From Apostichopus japonicus (taxonomy: Eukaryota > Echinodermata > Holothuroidea > Aspidochirotida > Stichopodidae), in contig NC_092571.1 of the NCBI RefSeq assembly GCF_037975245.1, positions 10,299,917 through 10,363,916 of the forward strand: DNA of 64,000 nucleotides, written 5' to 3'. Below, in pieces: positions 1-11,529 of this stretch. The translations under genes and the position numbers were made by a program. The notes beneath the pieces were generated by a model, which was not told the origin of the DNA, did not search any database, and was given only the letters and a program-made list of their open reading frames with translations. Within the stretch, counting starts at the first letter, position 1; each line of letters opens with the position of its first letter.

Positions 1-906
1 CGTCGCTTGTATAGGCCTACACGTGTATTTTGTTGAAGTAAAGCCTAAATGATCGCAAGTGTGCAAAAACCTTAGCCTAAGTAATGCTTTACAATGGAAA
101 CCACTGCGGAGTTACATCATGGCATCAGCAAAACGTTCGTAATTTTCCCTCTTTCCGAGCAACCATGCAGCCGTAATGTCATTCATTCTCAAAATTATGA
201 CTGCTTCGTTACCAAAACTTATACTTTCGCAATTTAGGAAAAGGAGAGTTATATTCGTATAAAGGCTGCGCAAATTCCAGTACTTCAAAAGATCTGATGT
301 GACTTCGAAATTGTTCTGAGTTTCCGGCCGTACAACGGGCTTACAAAAAAAAAAACTTGGGCAGACCTTTTCGGAACCACGCCCCTAACATCACAATGAG
401 TTTTTTGATGATCGCGAGATGGAGTATGCAGAGGCCTCTCGCTTCATGGATCCCACGACGAGTATTTTGAGTCCTCATGAAAACTAAACTAAAAAACTAA
501 ACCGAAAACACAAATAGCACCCAGAAAAAGCGTTGAGCCATAGTACATTGTACTATCTGTATGTAATCGATGAATACCCACTCCCTACAGAAACCGTAAG
601 AGACGTGATTCCATATCCTAGTTATAAAGCATGAAACATAAAACAAAAGCATAAAACACAGAATTGCAGAGGAAGATCCACACGACAGTGTCGCAAGGAT
701 GTGGTCAGCTAGAAATGCCGGGAACGGAATCATAATTACAGGATATAATTAGGCATATGTACCAATACAAACCACTAAGTGATAGCGGTTGTGAAGAAAT
801 ATAGAAGACACTGAATATTACTAGTTAACGGTCGTGCTAGCCTTATACAATGGTTCATATTATTATTGATGTAGTCTATATACGACAAATAATGAAATAA
901 TATAAT
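1..906. other. no gene recognised; left edge
   Basis: I see no recognisable coding region, RNA gene or complete repeat here. A TAGGCCTA palindrome lies at about 12-19. If the signal-peptide exon at 913-1100 is real, this stretch is the start of its first intron and may hide a later exon, but no open frame here has both splice signals and a recognisable sequence. Confidence 0.4.
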
Positions 907-912
907 ACTTAC

Positions 913-1100
913 ATTCCGTCCCCGAGTTCATCATTTTGGTTTTGGAGGCTGACACGGTTGCCCCCATACTGGTACTGCTCAGTGCCGCTATAACGATTGT
1001 AGCTAGAACCGTGTGTGTCCCTCGAAGAGTACTGACCCAAACTGGTTTCGAACTGAATAAGCACCGAACAGATGACCAACAAAAAGAAATGCCCCGACAT
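913..1100 (-). CDS. probable first coding exon of a small secreted protein (partial)
   Basis: Seen: an ATG at 1098-1100 with A at -3 opens a frame of 62 codons plus two bases. The first 22 residues look like a classic signal peptide: a short polar start, the hydrophobic core FFLLVICSVLI, then a small-residue cleavage region ending SLG before QYSS. The mature part is rich in Tyr, Ser, Gly, Gln and Asn, with several QY/SY pairs, and looks disordered. The frame ends exactly at a consensus donor, AT|GTAAGT, at 912-907, with a stop codon inside the donor. A longer in-frame start exists at 1182-1184, but it puts 28 ordinary residues before the hydrophobic core, so I prefer the internal ATG. I do not recognise the family. 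Later exons would lie at lower coordinates or outside the window. Chance remains a real alternative for so short a frame. Confidence 0.42.
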
Positions 1101-2420
1101 TTTTACCTTAATGCGAGATATCAGTACAGTAAAACGAAGAAATTGGTCAAAGTATCTCGATTCAGTAATCCAAATATGTCCCAATTGATGAGAATTTTGT
1201 CGAAAGTTGACATTCGTTCGAATAAGGTTACATCCGTCTTCTCTCGGACTCGATCACCAAACAAGGCCTCCGTGAGGTGAGATTCCCAGTGCGGGACGTG
1301 TGTATGATAAATATAAATTAAATTCCGCTACTATGTTCACGAAGCACAGAAAGAGTAAAAAAGAACATTACTTTAGGTCCATAATCTAAAATGAAACTGA
1401 GTTTTGAAGAGAACTATAAGGTTTTTTTTATCTTTCCTCGCCAATTCTCAGTTACACGTACCTTCAGCGTTTGCCACCGTCTTTCGAATGTGTGTACAAG
1501 GTAGCGATCAATTGAATGAAGAGCGTAAACAATTGCCTACCAATGAACAACACTGAACTGCATTCAGTGTGGTTCCTTTTAGTGGGAGGAGCTTAACTTT
1601 GGGTAAACTGAAAACTGATAGCTAACGCACTGGTATATTCGTAACATAAACATGACAAGTTTGCGTATACTAGATCGGTTCCTTCCCGTACGTTCGGAAA
1701 TATTTCATCGAAAAGTCTCCGGTATCATCCGAAAAGTAAAGACTAATTCTAGTTCCGGTTGTTGACCAATCGCAAGTGATGAAACTTGGAAGGGGCGGAG
1801 TGTTGAATATGCTTGGCAAATGCTGACACTGTTCGCAAAGGCATTTGAAAGTAACCGGAAATACTCATCTTTCGTTCATGCAATCAACTTTACTTTGGGT
1901 TAAATCTCACTACTTCGCTTATTGAGAAATAGGGGAAACGAGATAGGGAAGAAGGTAGCTACATAAAAACTTAGAATTCATTACAGACTCACACATCACA
2001 GTACTTAGTTTGAAAATAGCGAGATACCAACGTTTATATACCCTGACGATTGACGGATCGGGTAAAGTGGGCATACTGTACAGAGAGAAAATACCAAACA
2101 GCGATTAATGGTAAAATCCCTATAGCATACACATTGTTTCTCTTAAAATGTAAGGCCTTGTGATCAGTAATCTAACATAACTGAACCTTCTATCCTTTAG
2201 AATGAAATGAGAGAGGGAGAGTGTGTGTAATCTTGTACAAAAAATGAGAAAAGGTTTGAAGGAAAGAAGAAAATAGATCAGAAAGATACAAATTAGAGAA
2301 ATGGCATCGTACTCAGCATCTCAAGGAATGTGTGTCAGACGGTGACTTTTTCAGGCTGTTAATTAAAGTGATAACGTGCGTTTCGACAAGGGAAGTGCAT
2401 AAGATAATTGTTATATGATG
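1101..2420. other. upstream flank, no gene seen
   Basis: On the minus strand this would hold the 5' UTR and promoter of the secreted-protein exon. A weak TATA-like AT-rich patch (ATTTATATTT on the minus strand) lies near 1308-1320. I find no other feature. Confidence 0.25.
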
Positions 2421-2510
2421 TTTTTCCTTATTTTTAAATTTACCACCGGTGTTGTTCATGGATGAAATATGCCATTTGATAACTGCACATGACAGTGATA
2501 GTTGTTAAAC
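2421..2510 (+). repeat. dispersed repeat family 4, copy 1
   Basis: This stretch shares a run around ACCACCGGTGTTGTTCATGG, followed by a GATGAAATATG..CATTTGAT block and a CAGTGATAGTTGT block, with 35859-35961 in the same orientation. Both copies also have a T-rich lead-in. No termini or duplications are obvious, so the type of element is unknown. Confidence 0.65.
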
Positions 2511-3049
2511 CCAATGGAAACGGCTTAAAAACGGTAAAACTTTGAAAGCATGTTTGAAAAAAAAAACTTTTTTGATACTGTCGATCATAAATTCCTTAAT
2601 TTATGAAAAGATGTTGACAAAATTAGCTTGGTGAAACCTTCTCATTTGTCATGGCTCGTCAGATAAGCAGCTTAAATGAAGTTCCTTTTTGGAATATGAA
2701 CAGTTTCATGTAATTCCTATTTCGAAACGCACAGAACCACTTTAATTGTCTATAACAGAGGTTGTGGTCAGTAAGTTCTGACTTCACCGTGAATATAAAA
2801 AAATCGCGGATAAAGTGGGGGCGCTACAACGGTTAGTATTCCAAGGATGTACAGCGCAGAAGTCATTTTAAGTTTTAAGATTAAAAATATATGTGCCCGA
2901 TGTGACATCAAAAGCCATACCATGTAATGTCACCAAATTGTAGGGGAATAGTTATTTTCAGTTTCTATAGGTTACTTACGGAAAACATATCAATGTTTGA
3001 CTGTGACTTTCTTACAACTTTCTTAAGGTAACAAGTTCATCTATTCAAC
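2511..3049. other. no gene recognised
   Basis: AT-rich intergenic or intronic sequence. I see nothing I can name. Confidence 0.4.
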
Positions 3050-3130
3050 ATAATAATAATCATAATCATAATATTAATATTAATAATAATAATAATAATA
3101 ACAATAATAATAATAATAATAATAATAATT
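3050..3130. repeat. (AAT)n microsatellite
   Basis: About 80 bp of TAA/AAT trinucleotides, interrupted by a few CAT and ACA units. An AT-rich shoulder continues to about 3240. Confidence 0.95.
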
Positions 3131-4274
3131 ACAAGCAACTCGTATAGCGCTGTACGCGAAAAATATTTAAAAACAACAAACAGTAATAAGAAACACAAGA
3201 ATAATATCTATTATATAAAAAACATAATAAAAAATACTACATCATAATGCAAATGTACAGTAAGCAAGGAAATATCAAAAATACAATATGAAACAACAAC
3301 AACATCGATGATATCTTAATATGTTGACTGTAATTATGATACAAAATGTTAATATATTTATAGGAAAAGGTAATCCATTTTGTTGGATGTAACTTAATGT
3401 AGAATATTAATTTGAGCAAGTTGCTGACAAATTTGAGTGAGGTTTGTATTTGGGGTGTTTGGGGCTTAGGTTTAAACATGATAGCTATGGTATTCCAAGT
3501 ATGCTGCCACAAATTTGACACACAAGAAGATTATTCTTATAAAGAGATTGAGAATGGATAAAGATGACCTGAAGGTCACATGTATCTTGTCTTTGCCAGT
3601 ATATTATTGCCAATTCAATACAGCATGGCACAATGTCAATGTGTTATGTCCATACAGCTACATTGGCTTATTCACTCCTGCTCTATACGATTAACCAGAA
3701 TAAAATCAAGGGGCTGAGCCACACACACACAAACCCTATGGCGTACAGAACATAAATATATAAGACGTATGTGACGGAGAAAAAACTAAAGAGTAGGCAA
3801 TTCTTCAACATTGTCTCAAAATATATTTCACCATCTTTGATATAATCACCCGCCATTTCCCCAACAATTTCTCAAAGGGTAGGGGTCACCCCTCCCCTTA
3901 CACTACGGACGACCTAACGCCCCCCCCCCCCGCCCACACCCCAACCCCCCGTACAGAATAGGTGGTTGCACCCCTATATACCTGCTACACATCAACATTT
4001 CTACGGTGGAAGAAACTAAGTCCGATCAGAACCCCTTTCACTTGGTTCCTCCAAAAAGGGGACATCCACCCGAAATGGCCTTATTTCGCAATTATATTCT
4101 ACTAAAACCTATTCTCACTCGGTGATTTTAGTTGCTGAACAACCGACGGTACAGCTTGAGTCCTGGTCTGAGTTAACCAACCAGTATCGGACCCAGGCCA
4201 ATTATAACTTTACTTGCCTATATAGGTCTTATAAAATAAGCACTTAAAAATCGATGTTTACTGAAACATTTACC
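3131..4274. other. no gene recognised; contains a poly-C tract
   Basis: Contains a 13-C run near 3920-3932 followed by further C-rich sequence to about 3950. The open frame at 3237-3521 (minus) is in AT-rich sequence with no recognisable domain. Confidence 0.4.
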
Positions 4275-4282
4275 AACCGTGT

Positions 4283-4686
4283 ATGGCAAGCCATATGGGA
4301 CAAACACTGCATAATATATCCGCTTATTAATTGGAATTTATACGCGTATTAATTGGAATATATACGCGTATATATTATGAGCCAATCATATGGCTTAAAT
4401 ATATCCGCGTATTAATTCGAATATATACACGTATTAATTCGAAAATATACACGTATTAAATAAAATACATATGGAGATTAAATCCAATATATGCACGGAT
4501 TAATTAGAATATACACGAAAAAACAATTCCGCTCTTGCTGTGTACATATACCAACAATAAATGTTTAGGCGGGTTCGCGAGATCGCTTCAAAAAGCGAAA
4601 CTTTACACATGTACAATTAATACGCGTATATATTCGAATTAATACGCGGATATATTATGCAGTGTTTTCCCCACATGGCTTGCCAT
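4283..4686. mobile_element. foldback (inverted-repeat) element with palindromic interior
   Basis: The ends are inverted copies of each other over about 70 bp: ATGGCAAGCCAT at the left, then an arm containing AACACTGCATAATATATCCG, then ATTAAT/TACGCG units, all matched by the reverse complement of the right end. The interior is built from degenerate units of TACGCGTA, ATTAATTCGAAT and ATATAT. The flanks AACCGTGT (4275-4282) and AACCGTGA (4687-4694) match 7 of 8, consistent with an 8-bp target duplication. There is no coding capacity, so this is a non-autonomous foldback or MITE. Confidence 0.8.
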
Positions 4687-4694
4687 AACCGTGA

Positions 4695-7600
4695 GGAGAA
4701 TTTAAACTATCGGTGGGATCGATTGGAATTCCGGATGCTGTAAGTTCGATCCAAATTTGAGTTCATGACAACCCCGAGTCAGAATCCGGGGACTCGAGTC
4801 CTAATTAGGACACATCTGCCACTGTTTGTCTGTCGTCATTTAACTCTGAATTAGGCGTGGTTGATGTACGTTGATCGCCTCTCTATTTATTGATCAATCA
4901 GTCACTATAACAACTTACTGTCACCTCGTTTCTGTAATCTGTTTTCTTTCTTTTAAGTTATTTTTTGCCGACACTAATATATATAGGTCAGTATCTTCGC
5001 ACGTATATAACCAAGCCTCCCAGTTCACCGATTCGGTCTCCTCTCTGTTGAAAACTGAACCCTTATAAACGTGGGAACCAATCTGACCATAGGTAAAACC
5101 GATACTCAGTCGAAAACAAAGCGGTTTATTCAAGTTCAAAGTCCTGACGTTATTATACAAACTCTTTACTTTTTGCACACTCAGTATATGCAAAAGAGTT
5201 ATAGGTTTATTATATTCGTTGTACAGGCCAACGGCGAGTCGAAACATAAACATATATAGCAATTTCCAAGTAGAAAGCGTTAACTTGAACACCTCTTAAT
5301 ACAATGCTCTTATAGCGCTCGCTTTATTTACAAATTTACAAATTCAAAACAGCATAAATAGCACGTAGTGTATCATTGCATTGTGTTACTAACTATAAAC
5401 GGTGTACGTACGGTACCGTAGATAAAGAATTTGAATTCACCATAATTGATATGATTGCACAAACGTGATGATTAAAACCAGCATGTTGGGTCAGAAACAA
5501 TTCCCTTTGATGAAGGAGAGTAAATTTATTGTCAATCTAAGTTAAAGTGGAGATCCGGGGGGTGGGGTTAGGAGGGTGGGGGAGGGGAGGGGAAGCGGTT
5601 CTCATACGATTTAACGGCATTGATAGCCGGTGTTCTTAGACTTCAGAAGATTTGACCGAAAAAGCAACATATATACTACTAAGGACCAGTTAACACTATA
5701 GATAAGGATGGAACACGGAATTCCGAATCAACTTCTTTATGGTGCTCTTATGTGAGATTTCAGTTCAGTTGTCCGTAATCATTTACGGCCCACGACCCAA
5801 TATCTTCCCACGAGAATTGAGCACGAACCACCAGGTCTCACATGGCATCCCTCGAAATCATTGTTCAGAATGCATTTAAGCTATAGCTTCGAATATGTAC
5901 ATGATGCTATAGGAAGTATATACAATTAACACTCTAACTGGAAGGACAATTGTCCACCCAGTAAATTAATTTGCCTTCAAGTTTTCATTTCCATATCAGA
6001 GGCATGCATAAACAGCAACCAGAACATTGGGTGTCTATCTAACGTGTATATCCGATAAAGACGTATGACAATCCCTCACTTCCCCCCCCCCCCCCGCCCC
6101 CTCTTTATTTGAAAACTACATTGTCTGAAAATGTCCTCAAAACGGATCATTCAAAAGCCTCTAACACCTTGACCATAAACAATCTCTAATTATTATTATT
6201 TTTTAAGGGGGGAGGGGTGGGGGGCTGGACTGTACAGTATCCTGGTTTAAATGAAAATATTGAGACATAATACGGCCTATTTACATTTATATTTTTTTCC
6301 AAAGTAGCGTAATCAGTGGTTTGTTGAATGTAAACTTGTATGGAAAATCAGATAATTATAGCTCAATAACCCAGTAAATTAATCTTATTACTGAATCGAT
6401 TTGATGTTAAGAAAATAACTTAATCGATCGTCTCCGGCAAGCTCCAGATAAAGGCTATAGATATATTTTCCGACATCTGCAGGGAAAAGCGCGCGATACA
6501 CTGAAAACGTTTCCCAAACGACTTTTGGGTCGCGCCCCGTAGTTTGCAGACCGTTGGTTTAGAGTGCACAGAAAGTTTAAAAAGAAGTTTTCTTCCATAT
6601 ACATACATGTTTTACACTCTTTTACCATCATTTACTTGCTCGATTTACGACTTCGCTTCTTCTTCTTCTTCTTCTTCTTGTTTTCTGTCACGTGTAGAAT
6701 TGAAAAGTACTATGCCCTTCAGAGAATCTTTGTAATCTGTTTGCGTGTTCATGGATCATAATGGAGCCATTGTTAAACTGAATGTATAGAGACATGTTGC
6801 GTGCATATACCAATAACTTAATTGGTCGAAGGGGCTACAGAGCGTCCGTTACCACTTGATATGACGGATCTGAGACTGGACCAAGTTTTACTAAAACATA
6901 TAAGATAATACAAACACTTATTAAGCCTATAAATAACACTGTCATTATAGCTGTGTGCTTTACTGGCCTAGCCCATGTTGCTTACGCAGGTATGGGAGGA
7001 AATTGCTATTGTTATAATATATCGTGATTGAGCTATTGTATACTTTCTTCCATGATTTCAAGAATAATTTTTATCGTATATATAGCCTATACTTGCGGAG
7101 AACTCGTAAACTAACATCAGTAATTAATAGCCAAGTATACATGTATGGGTGCACTGAGAACACGTATGAATGATGGTATATGGGATGTGTAGGCATACTA
7201 TTAGTATTAAAAACAAACTCCTGCTTTAGCAGGGATACTGGACAGATGTAGCTAATCAAATCTCAGATATTATCAGTCTAACTGCGCCATTGATAACTGA
7301 GGCTATACGATAAGTGACCATCAAACCCAGATGAACACACAATAACATTGTTATGACTTACGTAAGCGAGTGATTAGTCATTCACAATTCTTACCTTCAA
7401 TCACTATGGATTTATCTCAAGGTCTCCTCAATGATAAACAACATTGGCAGACTCTTATAGCTTAATCAAGTTTGATACATCGGTTAAGGAATCTATTGTT
7501 GCTGACCAAATCTGTTTCTCCATCAAGCCATGAATTTTGTTCACAATAGCTGTAAGTTAGCATTCTCGAATAGGAATAATAAAGATGCTTGCAATCCTCT

Positions 7601-7925
7601 AGGAACGATGATATGGTAATAAGGTTCAAAAAGTTTTCAAATATATTAAAGTTGTGAACACACAATTTTCTGCATGGAATTCAACGGATAAAACTCGTTA
7701 GCAACTAGTTGTAAGGAGTCAATCTTTGTTCACGGAGAGCAGAATTCTGTTAAAATATTATCAAACATTATATAGCCTAACTTACGGTTCCAAGTAAAAA
7801 CAAGGCTTTAAAGTAACGAATATTGACAACTGTAAGAAAGGGCGGACATCTAATGATCGGTAACTAAGGCGAACATCGAAATGATAATTACCGCTTTGCT
7901 GAACATGTTTAACTCTTCATTTACT
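4695..7925. other. no gene recognised; G/C-rich tracts
   Basis: Holds a G-rich, quadruplex-capable stretch at about 5556-5596, a 14-C run at 6082-6095, and a second G-rich stretch at about 6208-6228. A (TTC)n tract lies at about 6657-6680. Near 6500-6560 is a sequence whose reverse complement resembles the hAT-like end at 15772. Open frames up to 123 codons show no recognisable domain. Confidence 0.4.
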
Positions 7926-8530
7926 TGATCGATAGGCAAACTTAAAGGATTGGTTCAGTTGTCATACATGTTTATGTTATATGAAAGAGGACAATAAAAG
8001 AAACGCAATGGTGAAAAAACTGTTCAAATATCTTTTTCGTTTAAAGAGATATTCAAGTGTAAAGTTTTATCAGATTGTGTAGAAACTGCTGAAATCTGAC
8101 TAGCTGTGATGTCACATCCTCACATTCCTGAAAAGTCTTTGTTTTTTTCTCTAAATATTTTGTGAGATTTCATGACTTTCAACCAAAAGATATGCCAGGA
8201 GATCTCATAGTTGTCAAAAGAAGTATTTGAGATTAAATATCTGAAGAATTTTTGATTATCTTATTTTCAAATGTGTTAAAAAATGTAAATAATATTTAAA
8301 AAAATATATTCACAAATGTTAAGGAAGTGAGGATGCGACGTCACACCCTCACAGTAAGTCTTTCTACACCAGTCGTTTTCAAAGAAATTTTGATATCTTC
8401 AAAGTTTCATATCTCCTTAACAGAGCATGCTTTCATGGTAGTTTCTTCACTGTTCTTTTTGTCTTTGTGTGCTCTTTCATACAAAATAGACAAAAGTTTA
8501 ACTCTATCGATTCAGCCGTTCAGTAGTTCA
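7926..8530. mobile_element. long inverted-repeat element, no coding capacity
   Basis: Two diverged arms of about 200 bp face each other. The inner ends are GTGATGTCACATCCTCAC at 8106-8123 and its near reverse complement GTGAGGATGCGACGTCAC at 8327-8344. Outward similarity continues through AAAGAG and AATAAAAG blocks to a GATCGATAG/AATCGATAG pair near the outer ends. Boundaries are approximate and I could not define a target duplication. It is probably an old foldback or MITE. Confidence 0.55.
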
Positions 8531-9646
8531 GAATGATTTGACAGATGTAATCAAATTGGCTATACCAGATAAAAAACAGTAACCTATAGGCTATAGCTAG
8601 CAAATCAAATCTACGAAGAATTTTTAATAAAGTACTCTGTGATATTATCTATAAAGTTGTTTTCGCAAAGTTTGAAGAAAGTGCGTAATTTTCATTCCAT
8701 AGGTATTAACTATAGCATATTAGGACCCTCTTGTTATCCCCCCCCCCCCTACCACCATACCCTTACCCGAAACATCTAAATTGTCAGATAGAAACCACTG
8801 GACACTCAACATTAAAGTTTAAACATTAAATATATCAACTTGATCCAAGTAAGACACCACCGATCATCCATCATTATCTCAAATAAACATTCTTCATTGG
8901 TTGGCTTGTGAACTTTTAGCACCGATAATTGATTCAAGCATAAAGCAAGTAGACTGCTTTAATATGTTGTCATTAGTCATCCGGTAGAATTTAGTGGATG
9001 ATTGACATAAGTCATTTGTCAAGTCTTCAGAGGGTCTTTAGAAATATGAATCCAAATATTATCATTTCCCTCATGTTAATATCTACTGCTTAACTCCAAC
9101 AGATTCTTGGCAATATGAAGGTGACTTTCACAACATATAGCGTGTAAATCGACGCCTGCTCAAGGTTACCCAAATATACCAGCCTTTAAAATAGAATGAA
9201 ATTCAACGGTTACACGGCTTGTATACACAATCAAGCATTTTCTCATTCTTTCATATTTTTAGGCAACTCAACTGTTGATTGACAACGATCGGAACCTTGA
9301 ATTTGAGATTTCGTTGTATTTTAAAGCAGCTTTTTGCTTTTGATCAACTATTTTATCACACCGACCGAAGAAGTTACCCCAAAATAAACACTTTCCTACG
9401 TTTTAATTTCTATGAAATGAAGATGAACATTCTATTCGTAATATTTCGTACTCCAGACACTATGCATTCTAGTACAACTTACACGTAAACGCAAAGGGGA
9501 ATATTTATGTTGTCTCATAAATTTTCTCATAAAGCAAACTTGGCTATAAGATCAAGCTATAATGAAACACGTTATAATGGGATTTTAGTATTAACCAGTA
9601 AAGTTGAGAAAACTTATCAACCCGAATCAGACAGTTGCATCTATAC
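8531..9646. other. no gene recognised; poly-C run
   Basis: A run of about 12 C residues lies at 8739-8750. Open frames of 60-69 codons here have no recognisable domain. Confidence 0.4.
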
Positions 9647-10041
9647 TAAGGCATTGAAGACTCGCCCCAAACCGCGTGCCGCCCTGTGAAAAAGTTAACT
9701 TTCCGTCGCTTGCAAGTGAAGTTTTCTTCTTGTCGCTACAAAATGCAGACAGTAATGAAACGTGATACCTTGTTATCTTTTATATGGACCTGAGATCAGG
9801 GAGTTCCATAACAACTCCTAGCTGAGATGTCCATCGCTGCTATGTACACTGTGTTGTGGGTATTGACCGTTGCTGCATGTATTGACTGTACACTAGTGTC
9901 TAATTCCCGACGGTAGCTAGCTGTGTGTGTATTTTCTGGGATCGATAGTGGTGTCTAACACTTCTGTTACACCTCAGTCGAAACTAGGTCAGATTACCGG
10001 CATTAGACGTTTCTTTGTGCGCGAGTCTTCACTCCCTTTAA
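9647..10041 (+). repeat. dispersed repeat family 1, copy 1
   Basis: About 350 bp is closely similar, same orientation, to 60170-60518. Shared landmarks are AAGGC(A/G)TTGAAGACTCGCCC, ATGCAGACAGTAATGAAACG, TGATGTCCATCGCTGC-like sequence and a final block encoding the conceptual peptide SNTSVTPQSKLGQITG in both. This copy has an extra 17 bp near 9668 and carries a hairpin insertion at 9797-9820 that is missing from the other. Whether the shared peptide is a coding relic or just DNA similarity cannot be told from two copies. Confidence 0.85.
9797..9820. mobile_element. 24-bp hairpin micro-insertion
   Basis: The insert begins CAGGGAGTT, ends AACTCCTA and has CCATAAC between. It is flanked by CCTGAGAT (9789-9796) and GCTGAGAT (9821-9828), a 7-of-8 duplication. 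The second copy of the host repeat has an uninterrupted CCTGAGAT at 60297-60304, which is the empty site. The sequence is a shortened form of the hairpin at 57944-57970. Confidence 0.75.
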
Positions 10042-10428
10042 GGCAAATGCCGTATTCCTCTTGGAATGCACTGGACTTGATTTCCTTGAATATGGCAGAT
10101 TTCTGGTTCCGTATCGTGAAAGATATATCCGGTAAAAGAGTAATAGGAGAACTTTAGGCTGCCTAACTCTTCAAACAAACAATTCTGTGATGTTATTGAA
10201 TTGTTTGCCCATGAGTATAATATGTTCAAATATTGATGACAAGTATGAAGTAGAGTAAAATGATTTATGTTTACATCCAAGAAATGGATATTTTTATTTA
10301 CGGTCACAAATAAGAGGACATTGTTTATCGTATAGACCGTGTTCAAATGTAGCAGTCATTCGAATTCTTCCGAAGTCATGATCCATTGCGTAAAATGTGT
10401 TCCACCAATCACATGTCTGCTTGTAAGA

Positions 10429-10683
10429 AATCGACATACGTCGAATTAAATTGACATTATGTCGGTTTCTCGTGCTCTCATTGGACGACCAGTGTCATAT
10501 GTTGTTTGCTAGCGCTCTGATTGGAAGAAAAAAATCGACATATGTCAAATTAAATTGACGTATGTCGTTTTCTCGTTCTCCTCATTGGACGACCAGGGCA
10601 CAAAAAAACGACATGTGACTATGATCGTCCAATGAAAGCACGAGAAGCTTACATATGTCAGTTTAATTCGACATGTGTCGATT
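10429..10683. mobile_element. foldback element with ~60-bp inverted ends
   Basis: The left arm holds TCGACATACGTCGAATTAAA, TTCTCGTGCT and CATTGGACGA. The reverse complement of the right arm repeats these in the same order. A third, diverged unit lies between them, so TCGACATATGTC and ATTGGACGACCAG each occur more than once. The unit is rich in short palindromes and has no reading frame. Confidence 0.7.
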
Positions 10684-11192
10684 CCAGGACTTATGGCACA
10701 CTACGCACATCACACGTGTTACGATTGTAAAGATTACCTCTGCTGCTTTTGAATATTGCGATTGCATACCGAATACTAGATTTTTCATCACACCAAGATG
10801 AATTTAATTACCGAAGTAATTAGTGTCGAGAATTCATTGAATTCGTTGGATGTCAGTGGTTATACTAATTAAAAGACGTTCCCTTCATTATTTCTACTGA
10901 AACTTGATTAATGATGATAATCAATTAACTGCATTATTATCAAGAACATCGACAATGTATTTACCTGATCGCAGATAGCTAATTTGAGAGTATAAACAAA
11001 TGCTGACGACGTAAGATAATAAACTGTTTATATAATTAACAAATCAAACACATTGAAAGGTCACCAGTAGGCTCCTGGCAACAATTTTTGCATTCCAAAA
11101 ATTGCTAGAAAGTTTCCAAAGTACTTCCCTGGCGGTTTTGGTGCTCAAATAATTTCTAGACATTAAGAATTGCTAAAACAAAAGACAATTAA
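10684..11192. other. no gene recognised
   Basis: AT-rich sequence without a recognisable feature. Confidence 0.4.
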
Positions 11193-11302
11193 ATGTCTCA
11201 GTCTAGATAACAATACTTTTAGTGTGGCAGTAAAATGATTATTGATATCTGTTATATCGAGCATGAGTGACCATAATTTGGTGCAATACACTGATGACCT
11301 TC
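11193..11302 (+). repeat. dispersed repeat family 3, diverged copy
   Basis: Shares the order GTGGCAGTAAAATGAT, GAGCATGAGTGACCAT, then a CTGATGACCTT block with 53192-53310 and 59452-59570. It lacks the central CTAGCATATT piece. Confidence 0.5.
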
Positions 11303-11411
11303 AAAAAGAAACCAAATTTTAAAAGCAGATCAATATTATTGTATGAACATCTAAATCCCATGTTTTAATTACTAACATAGGTTAGCTTGTCTTCCCTCCC
11401 TCGTGAGAAAT

Positions 11412-11529
11412 GAATGGGTTCAAGTTGATATATTAATTAATTCAGGACAACTCTTTAATTAATAAATGATGAATGGGTTCAAGTTGATACACTAATTAAT
11501 TCAGGGCAACTCTTTTATTAATAAATGGT
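11412..11529 (+). repeat. 59-bp tandem duplication
   Basis: Two adjacent 59-bp copies start GAATGGGTTCAAGTTGATA and end AATAAATG(A/G)TG, with only a few differences. This looks like a recent simple duplication. Confidence 0.9.

Noticed and set aside
936-1280. 114-codon plus-strand frame
   Set aside because: Overlaps the better-supported signal-peptide exon on the other strand and has no domain or splice context.
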